Made by a program: the position numbers and the translations under genes. The notes below the pieces were generated by a model that saw nothing but the letters and a program-made list of their open reading frames with translations, had not been told where the DNA came from and searched no databases. 64,000 nt of DNA from Gallionella sp. (lineage in GTDB: Bacteria; Pseudomonadota; Gammaproteobacteria; Burkholderiales; Gallionellaceae): NCBI GenBank assembly GCA_017880865.1, contig JADGRL010000003.1, forward strand, positions 1 through 64,000, given 5' to 3'. Positions 52,335 to 62,667 of the stretch are shown here, piece after piece. Each line of letters starts with the position of its first letter. Position 1 is the stretch's first letter.

Positions 52335-53512
52335 AGTTTTGATTTATTAATTTGTTGTTGTGCCGCGCGACGCGCATCGCTATCGGCGCCCAGTACATCG
52401 TCCAGACTGGTTACAGCATGTACAGGCAACGCATCGAGTACCGCCGCAATTACGCGCGGAATAGATAGATAAGAAATTTGTTTGTCGAGAAAAGCCGCAA
52501 CCGCCACTTCGTTTGCGGCGTTCAATATCGCCGGAGCCGTGCCTGCCGCACGTAGCGCCTGATAGGCCAGGGCCAGACAAGGAAAACGCTCGAAGTCGGG
52601 TTCAACAAAATTTAGGGTTGCCACCTTGAATAAATCCAGCGGCGCCACGCCCGAATCGATACGCTCAGGGTATGCCAGACCATAGGCGATCGGCGTGCGC
52701 ATATCGGGATTGCCGAGTTGCGCCAGCACCGAGCCGTCCACATATTCGACCAAAGAATGAATCACGCTTTGCGGATGTACCACCACTTGGATGTCGTCCG
52801 CGCTAGCGTTGAACAGCCAGTGCGCCTCGATGACTTCCAAGCCTTTGTTCATCATGCTGGCTGAGTCCACCGAAATCTTGCGCCCCATCACCCAGTTGGG
52901 ATGCGCGCAGGCCTGCTCAGGCGTGACGTTTTGTAATTCGTCCAGCGGAGTATTGCGGAATGGGCCACCGGACGCGGTGAGCAAAATACGGCGCACACCG
53001 TTGCCGGCCAGATTGCCATCGTAGCCGCGCGGCAAGGCTTGAAAAATCGCATTGTGTTCGCTGTCGATCGGCAACAGCATAGAGCCGCTGGCGCGCACCG
53101 CATCCATGAACACATTGCCCGCCATCACTAGCGTCTCCTTGTTCGCCAGCAGGATTTTCTTGCCAGCACGCGCCGCTGCCAGCGTGGGCTGCAAACCTGC
53201 CGCGCCGACGATGGCCGCCATCACCGCATCCACTTCCGGCAATATGGAAACCTGTTCCAGCGCGGCGACACCGCTCAACACCTCGGTGTCCAACCCGGCA
53301 TCGCGCGCACGCTGACGCAACTGTATCGCGGCAGCCTCATCCAGCAGCACCGCATAGCGTGGTTTGAATTGCTGACATTGTTGAAACAATAAATCGACCT
53401 GACGGTTCGCCGTCAAAGCCACAATTTTGAATTTATCGGGATGGCGCGCGACCACATCCAGCGTGCTGGTGCCGATGCTTCCGGTTGAACCCAGAATCGT
53501 TATGTGCTGCAT
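52331..53512 (-). CDS. dxr: 1-deoxy-D-xylulose-5-phosphate reductoisomerase
   Basis: [28 protein letters not shown]. Confidence 0.97.
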   Translation of the reverse strand: MQHITILGSTGSIGTSTLDVVARHPDKFKIVALTANRQVDLLFQQCQQFKPRYAVLLDEAAAIQLRQRARDAGLDTEVLSGVAALEQVSILPEVDAVMAAIVGAAGLQPTLAAARAGKKILLANKETLVMAGNVFMDAVRASGSMLLPIDSEHNAIFQALPRGYDGNLAGNGVRRILLTASGGPFRNTPLDELQNVTPEQACAHPNWVMGRKISVDSASMMNKGLEVIEAHWLFNASADDIQVVVHPQSVIHSLVEYVDGSVLAQLGNPDMRTPIAYGLAYPERIDSGVAPLDLFKVATLNFVEPDFERFPCLALAYQALRAAGTAPAILNAANEVAVAAFLDKQISYLSIPRVIAAVLDALPVHAVTSLDDVLGADSDARRAAQQQINKSKL

Positions 53513-53517
53513 GGATT

Positions 53518-54339
53518 TCATTTCAAGTACGGGAACAACATCGCCAGCGCGGCGAGCGGCAGGGTGGAAGTCAATGCATCGATGCGGTCCAGCAATCCGC
53601 CGTGACCGGGCAGCAATGCGCCGCTGTCTTTGACACCCGCCTGGCGCTTGATCGCCGACTCAAATAAATCGCCGAACACGGCCAAGCCCACCCAGCACCA
53701 GGAAGCCACAAACAGCACCGGCAATAGCTTAAAGCTGAGTCCGGTAAAGCTCCATGCCACCAGCACATACGCCGTCACTCCGAGCAGCGCACCCGCCACA
53801 CCTTCCCAGGTTTTGCCGGGACTGATGCTGGGAGCGAGTTTATTCCTGCCGAATTTGCGTCCGGTGAAATAGGCAGAGATGTCGGCCATCCATACCAGAC
53901 CCATCATGCCCAGCAACCACCAGGGATGATCCCCGCGCAAATCCAGCATTGCCAAACCGGTCGGGATCAGCACCACCCAGCCGACCAATGCCATCGGCAA
54001 GGGGCGCTCAACCTTCCAGCCTGCCATCAGCCAGGCCGGCACGATCACCAGCCAGAGCACGGCAGACACAGCATAGACCAGCACATGCGGCAAGGTTTGC
54101 TGTGCTACGGTGTGAGTGGCATCGAACCAAATCAGTCCCAGCATCATCACCAGCGTCAGCCCCCAAAAAACGTTCGCCCTTCCACTGCTGAATCTGGCCA
54201 GTCGCGACCATTCCGAAGCACCTTGCAACACCATCACGGTCACCAATGCAGCCCAACCGCCATCGGGCAAGACGAACAAAGCCAACAAAAAAAGTGCCAG
54301 CAAAATAATGGCCGTAATCACTCTCAACTTAAGCATCAA
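53518..54339 (-). CDS. cdsA: Phosphatidate cytidylyltransferase
   Basis: [46 protein letters not shown]. Confidence 0.95.
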   Translation of the reverse strand: MMLKLRVITAIILLALFLLALFVLPDGGWAALVTVMVLQGASEWSRLARFSSGRANVFWGLTLVMMLGLIWFDATHTVAQQTLPHVLVYAVSAVLWLVIVPAWLMAGWKVERPLPMALVGWVVLIPTGLAMLDLRGDHPWWLLGMMGLVWMADISAYFTGRKFGRNKLAPSISPGKTWEGVAGALLGVTAYVLVAWSFTGLSFKLLPVLFVASWCWVGLAVFGDLFESAIKRQAGVKDSGALLPGHGGLLDRIDALTSTLPLAALAMLFPYLK

Positions 54340-54384
54340 ATTTTTCCCTTGGGACTTGCATTTCCTGTGTCCATCACTAGCGTC

Positions 54385-55161
54385 CTATGCACTTGGCTTT
54401 CCTTCAGTTTTGGCTTGCACCTGTTCGCTGGTCCGGCCAAAACGTCGCTCGCGCTGCTGATACGAGGCGATCGCCTTATCCAGTTCGTTGCGGTCAAAAG
54501 CCGGCCACAGTGTGTCGGTAAAATACAATTCGGTGTAAGCCAACTGCCACAACATAAAGTTGCTGATGCGCTGCTCGCCACCAGTCCGGATGAACAGATC
54601 CGGTTCTGGCGCATCGCTCATCGAAAGATAGGGCTGCAGATCTTCCTCGGTGAAGGTTTGCGCGAGTTGCGGATGTTCATTTAGCATGGATTTTATCGCC
54701 TGCATCACATCCCAACGCCCGCCATAGTTCGCGGCGATCGTCAGCGTCAGTGCAGTATTGTTAGCCGTCAGCAGCTCGGCATCCTGCATCGTCTGCTTGA
54801 GCTTGTTATCAAACCGACTGCGGTCGCCGATGATTTTCAGGCGGATGTTGTTTTTATGCAGCTTGGCGACTTCACGTTCCAGCATTTTCAGGAACAGGGT
54901 CATCAGGAAGGAAACTTCATCGGCTGGACGCCGCCAGTTTTCGCTGCTGAACGCGAACACCGTCAGATATTCCACGCCCAGATCTCGGCAGGATTTCACC
55001 ACTACACGCAACGCTTCGACGCCGCGCTGATGCCCCGCCACACGCGGCATGAAGCGCTGTTTCGCCCAGCGCCCATTGCCGTCCATGATCACGGCAATAT
55101 GACGGGGGATACTGGCGATATCCGGGATGGTGCGGGTGGAGCTAGGAATGAGGTTGGCCAT
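54385..55161 (-). CDS. uppS: Undecaprenyl diphosphate synthase
   Basis: [32 protein letters not shown]. Confidence 0.97.
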   Translation of the reverse strand: MANLIPSSTRTIPDIASIPRHIAVIMDGNGRWAKQRFMPRVAGHQRGVEALRVVVKSCRDLGVEYLTVFAFSSENWRRPADEVSFLMTLFLKMLEREVAKLHKNNIRLKIIGDRSRFDNKLKQTMQDAELLTANNTALTLTIAANYGGRWDVMQAIKSMLNEHPQLAQTFTEEDLQPYLSMSDAPEPDLFIRTGGEQRISNFMLWQLAYTELYFTDTLWPAFDRNELDKAIASYQQRERRFGRTSEQVQAKTEGKPSA

Positions 55162-55182
55162 TATTCCAAGTTATAGCTGGAA

Positions 55183-55740
55183 TTAGACTGCCATCAAGTC
55201 GGTTTCTTTTGCGGCCAACGCCTTGTCAATTTCATTGACATAGCGATCAGTTAATTTCTGTATTTCGTCCTGGGTACGACGCTCGTCATCTTCGGCGATC
55301 TCTTTGTTCTTGAGGGCTTCCTTGAGCGTGTGATTGGCATCGCGGCGAATATTGCGCACCGCGATTTTAGCATCCTCACCCTCGGACTTGACCACCTTGA
55401 TCAGGTCGCGACGGCGTTCTTCGGTCAACATTGGCATCGGCACGCGAATCATGTCGCCGTTGGTGGCCGGGTTCAACCCTAGGTCCCCATCGCGGATCGC
55501 GCGCTCGACGGGACCGACCATATTTTTTTCCCACGGCTGCACGCCGATGGTGCGCGAATCGATCAGCGTGACGTTGGCAACCTGCGTCACCAGTGTCGGG
55601 CTACCGTAATAATCCACCATCACATGGTCCAGCAAACCGGTATGGGCGCGTCCGGTGCGCACCTTGCCCAAGTCGGTCTTCAATGAGTCCAGCGACTTTT
55701 GCATTTTTTGTTCGGTCGTCTTTTTAATTTCCGCAATCAT
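55183..55740 (-). CDS. frr: Ribosome recycling factor
   Basis: [35 protein letters not shown]. Confidence 0.97.
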   Translation of the reverse strand: MIAEIKKTTEQKMQKSLDSLKTDLGKVRTGRAHTGLLDHVMVDYYGSPTLVTQVANVTLIDSRTIGVQPWEKNMVGPVERAIRDGDLGLNPATNGDMIRVPMPMLTEERRRDLIKVVKSEGEDAKIAVRNIRRDANHTLKEALKNKEIAEDDERRTQDEIQKLTDRYVNEIDKALAAKETDLMAV

Positions 55741-55755
55741 GGTTTATCTCCGAAA

Positions 55756-56475
55756 TCAATCACAGCGTACTAATGTGCCTTCACCTTCGCCAAACACCAC
55801 GCGTTTGAGCGCGCCGGGTTTGAAAATACTGAATACGATGATAGGCAACTTCTGGTCGCGGCACAGCGTCAGTGCCGTCGCATCCATAATCTTCAGATTC
55901 TTGCTGATCGCCTCATCAAAGCTCAGGCTCTGATAACGGATCGCATGCGGGTCTTTCTTCGGATCGGCGGTATAAACGCCATCCACTTTGGTGGCCTTGA
56001 TCACCACTTCGGCGGACATTTCCACGCCGCGCAACGCGGCTGCGGTGTCGGTCGTGAAGAACGGGCTGCCGATGCCAGCCGCGAATATCACCACCTTGCC
56101 GTCTTCCAGATAACGCAACGCCTTGCCGCGTATGAACGGTTCGGCGACCTGCTCCAGATTCAACGCCGACTGCACGCGGCAATCCAGACCCGCACGCGTC
56201 ATCGCATCCTGCAACGCCATCGAATTCATCACCGTGGCCAGCATGCCCATGTAATCGGCGGTGGCGCGATCCATCCCTGCCGCTGCCGGAGCCACGCCGC
56301 GAAAGATATTGCCGCCGCCGATCACAATCGCCACTTGCACGCCCAAGCCCACCACTTCCGCAATCTCGGCCACGATGCGCGCGATCACCTCGCGGTTGAT
56401 ACCGTAGCTGTCGTCGCCCATCAGGGCTTCGCCGCTGAGCTTTAGCAGGATGCGTTTGTAGGCGGGTTTGCTCAT
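55756..56475 (-). CDS. pyrH: UMP kinase
   Basis: [33 protein letters not shown]. Confidence 0.97.
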   Translation of the reverse strand: MSKPAYKRILLKLSGEALMGDDSYGINREVIARIVAEIAEVVGLGVQVAIVIGGGNIFRGVAPAAAGMDRATADYMGMLATVMNSMALQDAMTRAGLDCRVQSALNLEQVAEPFIRGKALRYLEDGKVVIFAAGIGSPFFTTDTAAALRGVEMSAEVVIKATKVDGVYTADPKKDPHAIRYQSLSFDEAISKNLKIMDATALTLCRDQKLPIIVFSIFKPGALKRVVFGEGEGTLVRCD

Positions 56476-56480
56476 GAGGA

Positions 56481-57380
56481 TTATCCCTTGGCCGCTGCGA
56501 TGGTTGCAGCCACTTCAGCCGCGTAGTCTTCAACCTTTTTCTCGATGCCCTCGCCCACCACGAACATCTGGAACGCGGTCACTGTAGCGCCCTTTGCTTT
56601 GAGCAACTGCTCGATGGTTTGCTTGCCGTCTTCGGCCTTGACGAACACCTGGCCCAGCAGCGTGACTTCCTTGAGAAATTTCTGCACCGTACCGTCGGCG
56701 ATTTTTTCCAGCATCGCTTCGGGCTTGCCGCCTTCGCGCGCTTTTTCAATCGCGATGCGGCGTTCTGTTTCGATGTCCACCGGATTCACGCCGGAAGCAT
56801 CAATGGATTTTGGCTTGCTGGCGGCAATGTGCATCGCAAGATCGCGGCCCAGAGCTTCGTCGCCGCCGGTGAAATTCAACAGCACGCCGATCTTGCTGCC
56901 ATGCAGATAGCTGGACAGCTTGCCGGTTGCGGTCGCGTAACGCTCGATACGACGGATGCTGACATTCTCACCCAGCTTCATCAGCAGCGCCTTGCGCGTT
57001 TCTTCCACGCTGCCCGAGCCATTGACAATAATCATGCCGGACAGCGCTTCGAGGTCGGCCGGGTTGTTCTTCGCGACCGTCTCGGCCACATTCTTTGCAA
57101 AGGCAACAAAGTCATCGTTCTTCGCGACAAAATCTGTTTCGCAGTTCACTTCCGCGATCGCACCGGTCTTGCCGTCATTTGCGATATAGGCGCTGACCAC
57201 GCCCTCGGCGGTCACACGGCTGGCCGCTTTGCTGGCCTTCGCTCCGCTCTTGATGCGCATTTGTTCTTCGGCTACTTTCAAATCGCCGTTGGATTCAACC
57301 AGCGCTTTTTTGCATTCCATCATGCCAAGGCCCGTCATCTCGCGCAGTTCCTTGACCATACTTGCAGTAATTCCTGACAT
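56481..57380 (-). CDS. tsf: Elongation factor Ts
   Basis: [31 protein letters not shown]. Confidence 0.97.
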   Translation of the reverse strand: MSGITASMVKELREMTGLGMMECKKALVESNGDLKVAEEQMRIKSGAKASKAASRVTAEGVVSAYIANDGKTGAIAEVNCETDFVAKNDDFVAFAKNVAETVAKNNPADLEALSGMIIVNGSGSVEETRKALLMKLGENVSIRRIERYATATGKLSSYLHGSKIGVLLNFTGGDEALGRDLAMHIAASKPKSIDASGVNPVDIETERRIAIEKAREGGKPEAMLEKIADGTVQKFLKEVTLLGQVFVKAEDGKQTIEQLLKAKGATVTAFQMFVVGEGIEKKVEDYAAEVAATIAAAKG

Positions 57381-57417
57381 GTTCTACTCCGTATTGTCGC
57401 TTATAAAAAATTGCTTA

Positions 57418-57443
57418 TAAAAAAAGGGGCTCGCGCCCCTTTA
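57418..57443 (-). terminator. Terminator/attenuator between rpsB and tsf
   Basis: Minus strand AAAGGGGCGCGAGCCCCTTTTTTT. Confidence 0.85.
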
Positions 57444-57460
57444 TTGCGCCTCGTTTGAAT

Positions 57461-58195
57461 TTAGGCAGCTTGTTCGGATGCCTGCTCGGCAACTTGCTCG
57501 ACCAATTCGTTCATCGCGTGCTCACGGCCTTCCAGAATCGCATCGGCGATACCGCGCGCATACAGACGGATCGCCTGTGTGGAATCGTCGTTGCCGGGGA
57601 TGATGTAATCCACGCCCAGCGGAGAGTTGTTGGTGTCCACGATGCCGATCACCGGAATGCCCAGCTTTTGCGCCTCGACGATGGCACCCTTCTGGTAACC
57701 GACGTCAATCACGAACAGTGCTGCTGGCAGACCCTTCATATCCTTGATGCCGCCCAGGCTGCGATCCAGCTTCTCCAGTTCGCGCTTCATCATCAACGCT
57801 TCTTTTTTAGAAACTTTTTCATTTGTGCCATCGACAGCCATCTGTTCAAGTTCGCGCAGACGCTTGATGGATTCCTGCACGGTCTTGTAGTTGGTCAGCA
57901 TGCCGCCCAACCAGCGATGATTCACGAACGGGGAATCAGCGCGTATCGCTTCTTCTTGCAGAATGTCACGCGCCTGACGCTTTGTCGCGACGAACAAAAT
58001 GGTGCCCTTCTTCGCGGACAGTTTGCGCACGAAGTTTTCCGCCTCGGCGAACATCGCGACGGTTTTTTCCAGATTGATAATGTGAATTTTGTTGCGATGA
58101 CCGAAGATGAACGGAGCCATCTTTGGATTCCAGAAACGGGTCTGGTGTCCGAAATGCACACCAGCCTCCAGCATTTGACGCATAGTTACAGCCAT
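57461..58195 (-). CDS. rpsB: 30S ribosomal protein S2
   Basis: [43 protein letters not shown]. Confidence 0.97.
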   Translation of the reverse strand: MAVTMRQMLEAGVHFGHQTRFWNPKMAPFIFGHRNKIHIINLEKTVAMFAEAENFVRKLSAKKGTILFVATKRQARDILQEEAIRADSPFVNHRWLGGMLTNYKTVQESIKRLRELEQMAVDGTNEKVSKKEALMMKRELEKLDRSLGGIKDMKGLPAALFVIDVGYQKGAIVEAQKLGIPVIGIVDTNNSPLGVDYIIPGNDDSTQAIRLYARGIADAILEGREHAMNELVEQVAEQASEQAA

Positions 58196-58365
58196 GATTT
58201 TTCCTATATCGTAAGGGTTATAAACTACCGCTCGCCAGCTTGACTCTTAATGAGCACCCCAACTTGCGCGAACGGGAAATTAGCTCCGGATGTTTGTGAC
58301 TATTCCGAAGCGGCGCGCATTCTATCACCAAAGCAGCACTTTGCTCAACCCAAACCGACATTCGC

Positions 58366-60900
58366 CTATTCGCGCAATATCGCCAGCGGCGGCAGCGCGG
58401 TCAGCCGGCGCGTGCCCAGCCACCCCGCCAGCATCACCACCGACATCCCGCCCAGAGCGCCGATCAACCAGATAGTGATACCTGTCCGATACGGGATTTC
58501 CAGCACGAAGCGCGCCAGCACCCAGCCTAACAGCACCGCGCCTGCGGCGGATAACAGTCCGCTCAACAATCCCAGCACCGCGAATTCGCTCAGGTGCAAG
58601 CGCCGCAAATAGCGGCTGTCCGCGCCCAATGTGCGCAGGATCGCGGCTTCGTGGATGCGCTCGTCCTGCGTGGAGAGCAGCGCCGCATAGAGCACCGCCA
58701 CTCCACTCATCAACGTGAACATGAACACCGCACTCATGGCCTGAGAAATCTGATCCATGATGTGGCGCACCTGCTCGATCATCGCCTCGATGTCGATCAT
58801 CAGCAGATTGGGGAAACGCTTGATCAGCATATTCGTAGACTGCGCCTTGTCCGGTGGCAAATGAAAACTGGTGATAAAACTGGCCGGAAAATCTTCCAGC
58901 ATGCCGGGTGCGGCAATCACGAAAAAATTCACCTGCATGGAATCCCATTGCACCTTGCGCAGGTTCACCACTTTCGCGCTGAAATGGTTGCCCGCCACGT
59001 CGTAGGTCAACGTATCGCCCAGGTGTATATCCAGCGTCTTGGCCATGCCCTCTTCGACTGATAACTCCCCCCCGCTTTTCAATCCTAAATCCTCAATCTT
59101 CGGTCCTTGATCCTGAATCCTTGATCCTGAATCCTGAATCCTGAATCCTTTACTTTTCCACCATTCACCCTGCACAAGTTCATTGCCTTTGGGCAAATGA
59201 TCCAACCAGGACAAATTGGTCTCGCGCTCCACCAGCGCGCGTGCGCGCGGGTCGGTATAATCGTCGGCTTTAATTTCACGCTGGTTGATCGTCACCAGAC
59301 GCCCGCGCACCATCGGGAATAATTCGGGCGCAGATAGCATTTGTTTTGCGAAAAAATCCATTACCGCCGCGCGCTGATCGGGCTGGATGTTGACGATGAA
59401 ACGGTTGGGCGCATCCGGCGGCAGGCGCGATCGCCAGCTGTCCATCAGGTCGGCGCGCACGAAGGTGAGCAGCAGCAAAGCCATGCCGCCCAGGCTGAGC
59501 GCGACGATTTGCACCGCGTTGCTGCGCCCGTGCCGCGCCAGATTGGAAAACGCATGACTCCCAAATTTTGCCAGCGAGTGCACCACCATCCACGCCAGCA
59601 AACCGAACAGCAGCAAGCCTGAAACCAATCCCCCCAGCACCGTCAGCCCTAATTTTAGCGAACCGGCCTGCCACAAAAACAGCCCGCACAGCACCGCCCC
59701 GCCGGAAGCGTACAACAATCCGGTGCCCGCTTCGGGCGCGCCCAGTTCGCGGCGTATCACGCGCAAGGGTGATACGCTTTTCAATTGCCACAGCGGCAGG
59801 AAGGCGAAGCCCAGCAACAGCGCCATGCCGCTGGCGGCGGCCTGGCACAAGGGCGTCCAGCCGGGCATCGGCAAAGCAGCATCACGCATCGAGGTGATGG
59901 ATTGCACCAGCACTGCCTGCGAAGCATAGCCGAGCAGTCCGCCCAGCAGCACGGCACCCAAGCCGAGCAGCAAAAATTGGTACAGGAAGATGCGCAGCAC
60001 CTGCGCCTGAGCGGCACCCAGACAGCGCATCATCGCGCAAGCATCCAGATGGCGCGCAATGAAATGCCGAGCCGCCAGCGCCAGTGCCACGCCCGCCAGC
60101 ACCACGGCGGTGAGCGCGGCAAGACCCAGAAAATGCTCGGCGCGTTCCAGCGCGGTGCGTATCTCGGGGCGCGCATCGCGCACATCCTCCAGCTTCTCGC
60201 TGATGGTCAGCCGACTTTGCAACCATGAACGCAGATCGGCCACTTGCTTCGCATCGCCTGCCACCACCAAACGGTAGCCGATACGGCTGCCTTCCTGTAC
60301 CAATCCGCTGGCGGATAAATCTCCCGCATTCAAGATCACGCGCGGCGCAAAACTGGCAAAGCCGACCGACTGATCCACGAAACGCACCACCCGCGCCGCC
60401 ACCTTCAAATGCAACTCACCGACGCCCACCTCGTCGCCCAGTTCCAACCCCAGGCGCTGCATCAGGCGTTCATCCGCCCACAATGTGCCGCGCGCAGGAA
60501 TTGTGCTATTTTCGTTTTTAATAACATGCTGCGCGCCATCATCAATGACGATCTTGCCGCGCAAGGGATACCCTTGCTCCACCGTCATGATGTCTGCCAG
60601 CAGATTGTCATTCTTGCCTGCCACCATGCTGGGAAAAGCATCCGAGCCGATCACGCGCAGCCCGCGCTGTAACGCAGCATCGCGATACTCTTTCGGCAAT
60701 GGCCGCGTCGAGGAGATGCGCAAGTCCGCACCAATCAGGCTGGTCGCCTCCTGTTGCAGCGCCTGCCGCACCCGATCCGCAAACAGCCCCACGGTAGAAA
60801 TGCTGCCCACGGCCAGCACCAGCGCGATCAGCAGCACGCGCCATTCCCCTGCACGCCAGTCGCGGCGGAGGAGGTTGAGGGAGAGGAGGAGAAGGTTCAT
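58366..60900 (-). CDS. YbbP/FtsX-type ABC transporter permease
   Basis: 844 aa, duplicated FtsX domains, NLLRRDWRAGEWRVLLIALVLAVGSIS. Confidence 0.88.
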   Translation of the reverse strand: MNLLLLSLNLLRRDWRAGEWRVLLIALVLAVGSISTVGLFADRVRQALQQEATSLIGADLRISSTRPLPKEYRDAALQRGLRVIGSDAFPSMVAGKNDNLLADIMTVEQGYPLRGKIVIDDGAQHVIKNENSTIPARGTLWADERLMQRLGLELGDEVGVGELHLKVAARVVRFVDQSVGFASFAPRVILNAGDLSASGLVQEGSRIGYRLVVAGDAKQVADLRSWLQSRLTISEKLEDVRDARPEIRTALERAEHFLGLAALTAVVLAGVALALAARHFIARHLDACAMMRCLGAAQAQVLRIFLYQFLLLGLGAVLLGGLLGYASQAVLVQSITSMRDAALPMPGWTPLCQAAASGMALLLGFAFLPLWQLKSVSPLRVIRRELGAPEAGTGLLYASGGAVLCGLFLWQAGSLKLGLTVLGGLVSGLLLFGLLAWMVVHSLAKFGSHAFSNLARHGRSNAVQIVALSLGGMALLLLTFVRADLMDSWRSRLPPDAPNRFIVNIQPDQRAAVMDFFAKQMLSAPELFPMVRGRLVTINQREIKADDYTDPRARALVERETNLSWLDHLPKGNELVQGEWWKSKGFRIQDSGSRIQDQGPKIEDLGLKSGGELSVEEGMAKTLDIHLGDTLTYDVAGNHFSAKVVNLRKVQWDSMQVNFFVIAAPGMLEDFPASFITSFHLPPDKAQSTNMLIKRFPNLLMIDIEAMIEQVRHIMDQISQAMSAVFMFTLMSGVAVLYAALLSTQDERIHEAAILRTLGADSRYLRRLHLSEFAVLGLLSGLLSAAGAVLLGWVLARFVLEIPYRTGITIWLIGALGGMSVVMLAGWLGTRRLTALPPLAILRE
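59081..59150 (-). repeat. Heptanucleotide tandem repeat (GGATTCA)n-like, 10 units, inside the YbbP-like CDS
   Basis: Plus strand aatccta aatcctc aatcttc ggtcctt gatcctg aatcctt gatcctg aatcctg aatcctg aatcctt; encodes KGFRIQDSGSRIQDQGPKIEDLGL. Confidence 0.9.
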
Positions 60901-60927
60901 TTTCTGTACACGCTAAATCGCCCACTG

Positions 60928-61347
60928 TTATTGGGTTTGCCTGGTAATCCCCTGTTCAAAAGACTTGATCTCTGCAATGGCAGGCACCCACGCCAATTGG
61001 CTCTCGCAATAAATATTTACGGTCGGCGCCATATTCAACGAGGCAGAAATACTGCCGAGATAAATCATGCACAAACCCGGATATCTCACATTCCTGTTAT
61101 AGATCGGACTGCCGCATTGTTTGCAAAAATGTTTATGCGCATTTTCCTTGAACTGAAAAGCGGAAATTGAATCCTGCCCGGAGATGATTTCCAATACCGT
61201 TTCCGGGACAACCGCATAGGTGGCAAAAGCCGCTCCACTGTGCTTCCGGCAAAAATTACAGTGGCAATTCACCACCGCCTTAGGTGCGTCGCTCAACCTG
61301 AATTGCACCGTATTGCAAAAACAAGAACCCGAGATTTCCATGCTCAC
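60928..61347 (-). CDS. GFA family (glutathione-dependent formaldehyde-activating-like) protein
   Basis: GSCFCNTVQFRL, CHCNFCRKHSGAAFATY, FCKQCGSPIY zinc motifs. Confidence 0.88.
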   Translation of the reverse strand: MSMEISGSCFCNTVQFRLSDAPKAVVNCHCNFCRKHSGAAFATYAVVPETVLEIISGQDSISAFQFKENAHKHFCKQCGSPIYNRNVRYPGLCMIYLGSISASLNMAPTVNIYCESQLAWVPAIAEIKSFEQGITRQTQ

Positions 61348-61373
61348 TCCTTAAAAATCCAGAAACGAAAAGT

Positions 61374-62054
61374 TTACATCACCCGCCCCGCCGCCAACTG
61401 CAATTGCCTGCCGCAGCGCCGCGCCAGTGCTTCGTCGTGGGTGACGAGTATCAGCGTGGTACCTTGCGCGCTGTTCAGTTCCAGCATCAGTTCGATAATC
61501 TGGCTGCCGGTGGCGGCGTCGAGGTTGCCGGTCGGCTCATCGGCAAATAATATCTTCGGCTTGACGACGAAGGCGCGCGCAATCGCCACGCGCTGCTGTT
61601 CGCCACCGGAAAGATGTTTGGGCAGATGTGACATACGAGGAGCAAGACCAACGCGCTCCAAGGCTTCCATGGCGCGTTGGCGTGCGTCGGATGCACCGTG
61701 CAGTTCCAGCGGCAGCATCACGTTTTCCAGCGCGGTCAAGGCGGGCAACAACTGAAAAGACTGGAACACGAATCCCGCTAGGCGTCCGCGCAGGCGCGCG
61801 CGACCATCTTCATCGAAGGAAAAAATATCCACGCCGTCGAGATACACCGTGCCACCACTCGGCACATCCAACCCGGCCAGCAGCCCCAGTAGGGTGGACT
61901 TGCCGGAACCGGAACTGCCGATGATGGCGAGGCTCTCGCCCGCCTCCAGGGTGAAATTGACCTCATGCAGGATGACCAGCGGCTCGGCCTCTCCATCCAT
62001 CGAGGGACTTTCCACTTGCTTACCGAGATTCACTGCCTGCACAATGGATGCCAT
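61374..62054 (-). CDS. YbbA-like ABC transporter ATP-binding protein
   Basis: GSSGSGKSTLLGLLAGLD; LSGGEQQRVAIARAFVVKPKILFADEPTGNLD; ATG at 62054. Confidence 0.9.
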   Translation of the reverse strand: MASIVQAVNLGKQVESPSMDGEAEPLVILHEVNFTLEAGESLAIIGSSGSGKSTLLGLLAGLDVPSGGTVYLDGVDIFSFDEDGRARLRGRLAGFVFQSFQLLPALTALENVMLPLELHGASDARQRAMEALERVGLAPRMSHLPKHLSGGEQQRVAIARAFVVKPKILFADEPTGNLDAATGSQIIELMLELNSAQGTTLILVTHDEALARRCGRQLQLAAGRVM

Positions 62055-62664
62055 GAAAACCTTGTCCTGTAAAATTATCTGGTTGCTTGCCGCACTTTTG
62101 CTGCCGCTGGGCGCGCATGCCGAAAAAAATATCTTGGTATTCGGCGACAGTCTATCAGCCGGATACGGCATCGCAATAGAAAAAGGTTGGGTGAATCTGT
62201 TGCAGCAGGAATTAATGGGCACGCAATCCGGGTACCACATCGTGAACGCCAGCATCAGCGGCGAGACCTCGCAGGGCGGGCGGCAGCGCATCGCCCGTGC
62301 CTTGCAGCAATTTCACCCGGTGATTGTGATTGTGGAACTGGGCGCGAACGACGGCTTGCGCGGCAACAGTATCTCCGACCTCACAAACAACTTGGGTAAA
62401 ATCATCGAGCAAGCGCAGGGCATCGGTGCCCGTGTATTGCTGGTCGGCATGAGACTGCCGCCCAATTACGGCGAAACCTACACCGCTCAATTCCAGAATG
62501 TATATCCGCTGCTCGCTAAAAAATACCATATCCCGCTGCTGCCGTTCCTGCTGGAAGGTGTCGCACCGGAACAATTTCAGGCCGATAATTTACACCCCAC
62601 CGCAGCCGCACAAGCGCAAATCATGCGTCGTGTTCTGCGCTCACTCAACCCACTTTTTAATTAG
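62053..62664 (+). CDS. tesA: TesA-like arylesterase/lysophospholipase (SGNH hydrolase)
   Basis: Signal peptide MKTLSCKIIWLLAALLLPLGAHA; ILVFGDSLSAGYGI; ELGANDGLRG; DNLHPTAAAQ. Confidence 0.9.
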   Translation: MKTLSCKIIWLLAALLLPLGAHAEKNILVFGDSLSAGYGIAIEKGWVNLLQQELMGTQSGYHIVNASISGETSQGGRQRIARALQQFHPVIVIVELGANDGLRGNSISDLTNNLGKIIEQAQGIGARVLLVGMRLPPNYGETYTAQFQNVYPLLAKKYHIPLLPFLLEGVAPEQFQADNLHPTAAAQAQIMRRVLRSLNPLFN

Positions 62665-62667
62665 CTC

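Noticed and set aside
59081-59150. CRISPR-like array
   Set aside because: Contiguous 7-bp tandem units without spacers, inside a CDS.
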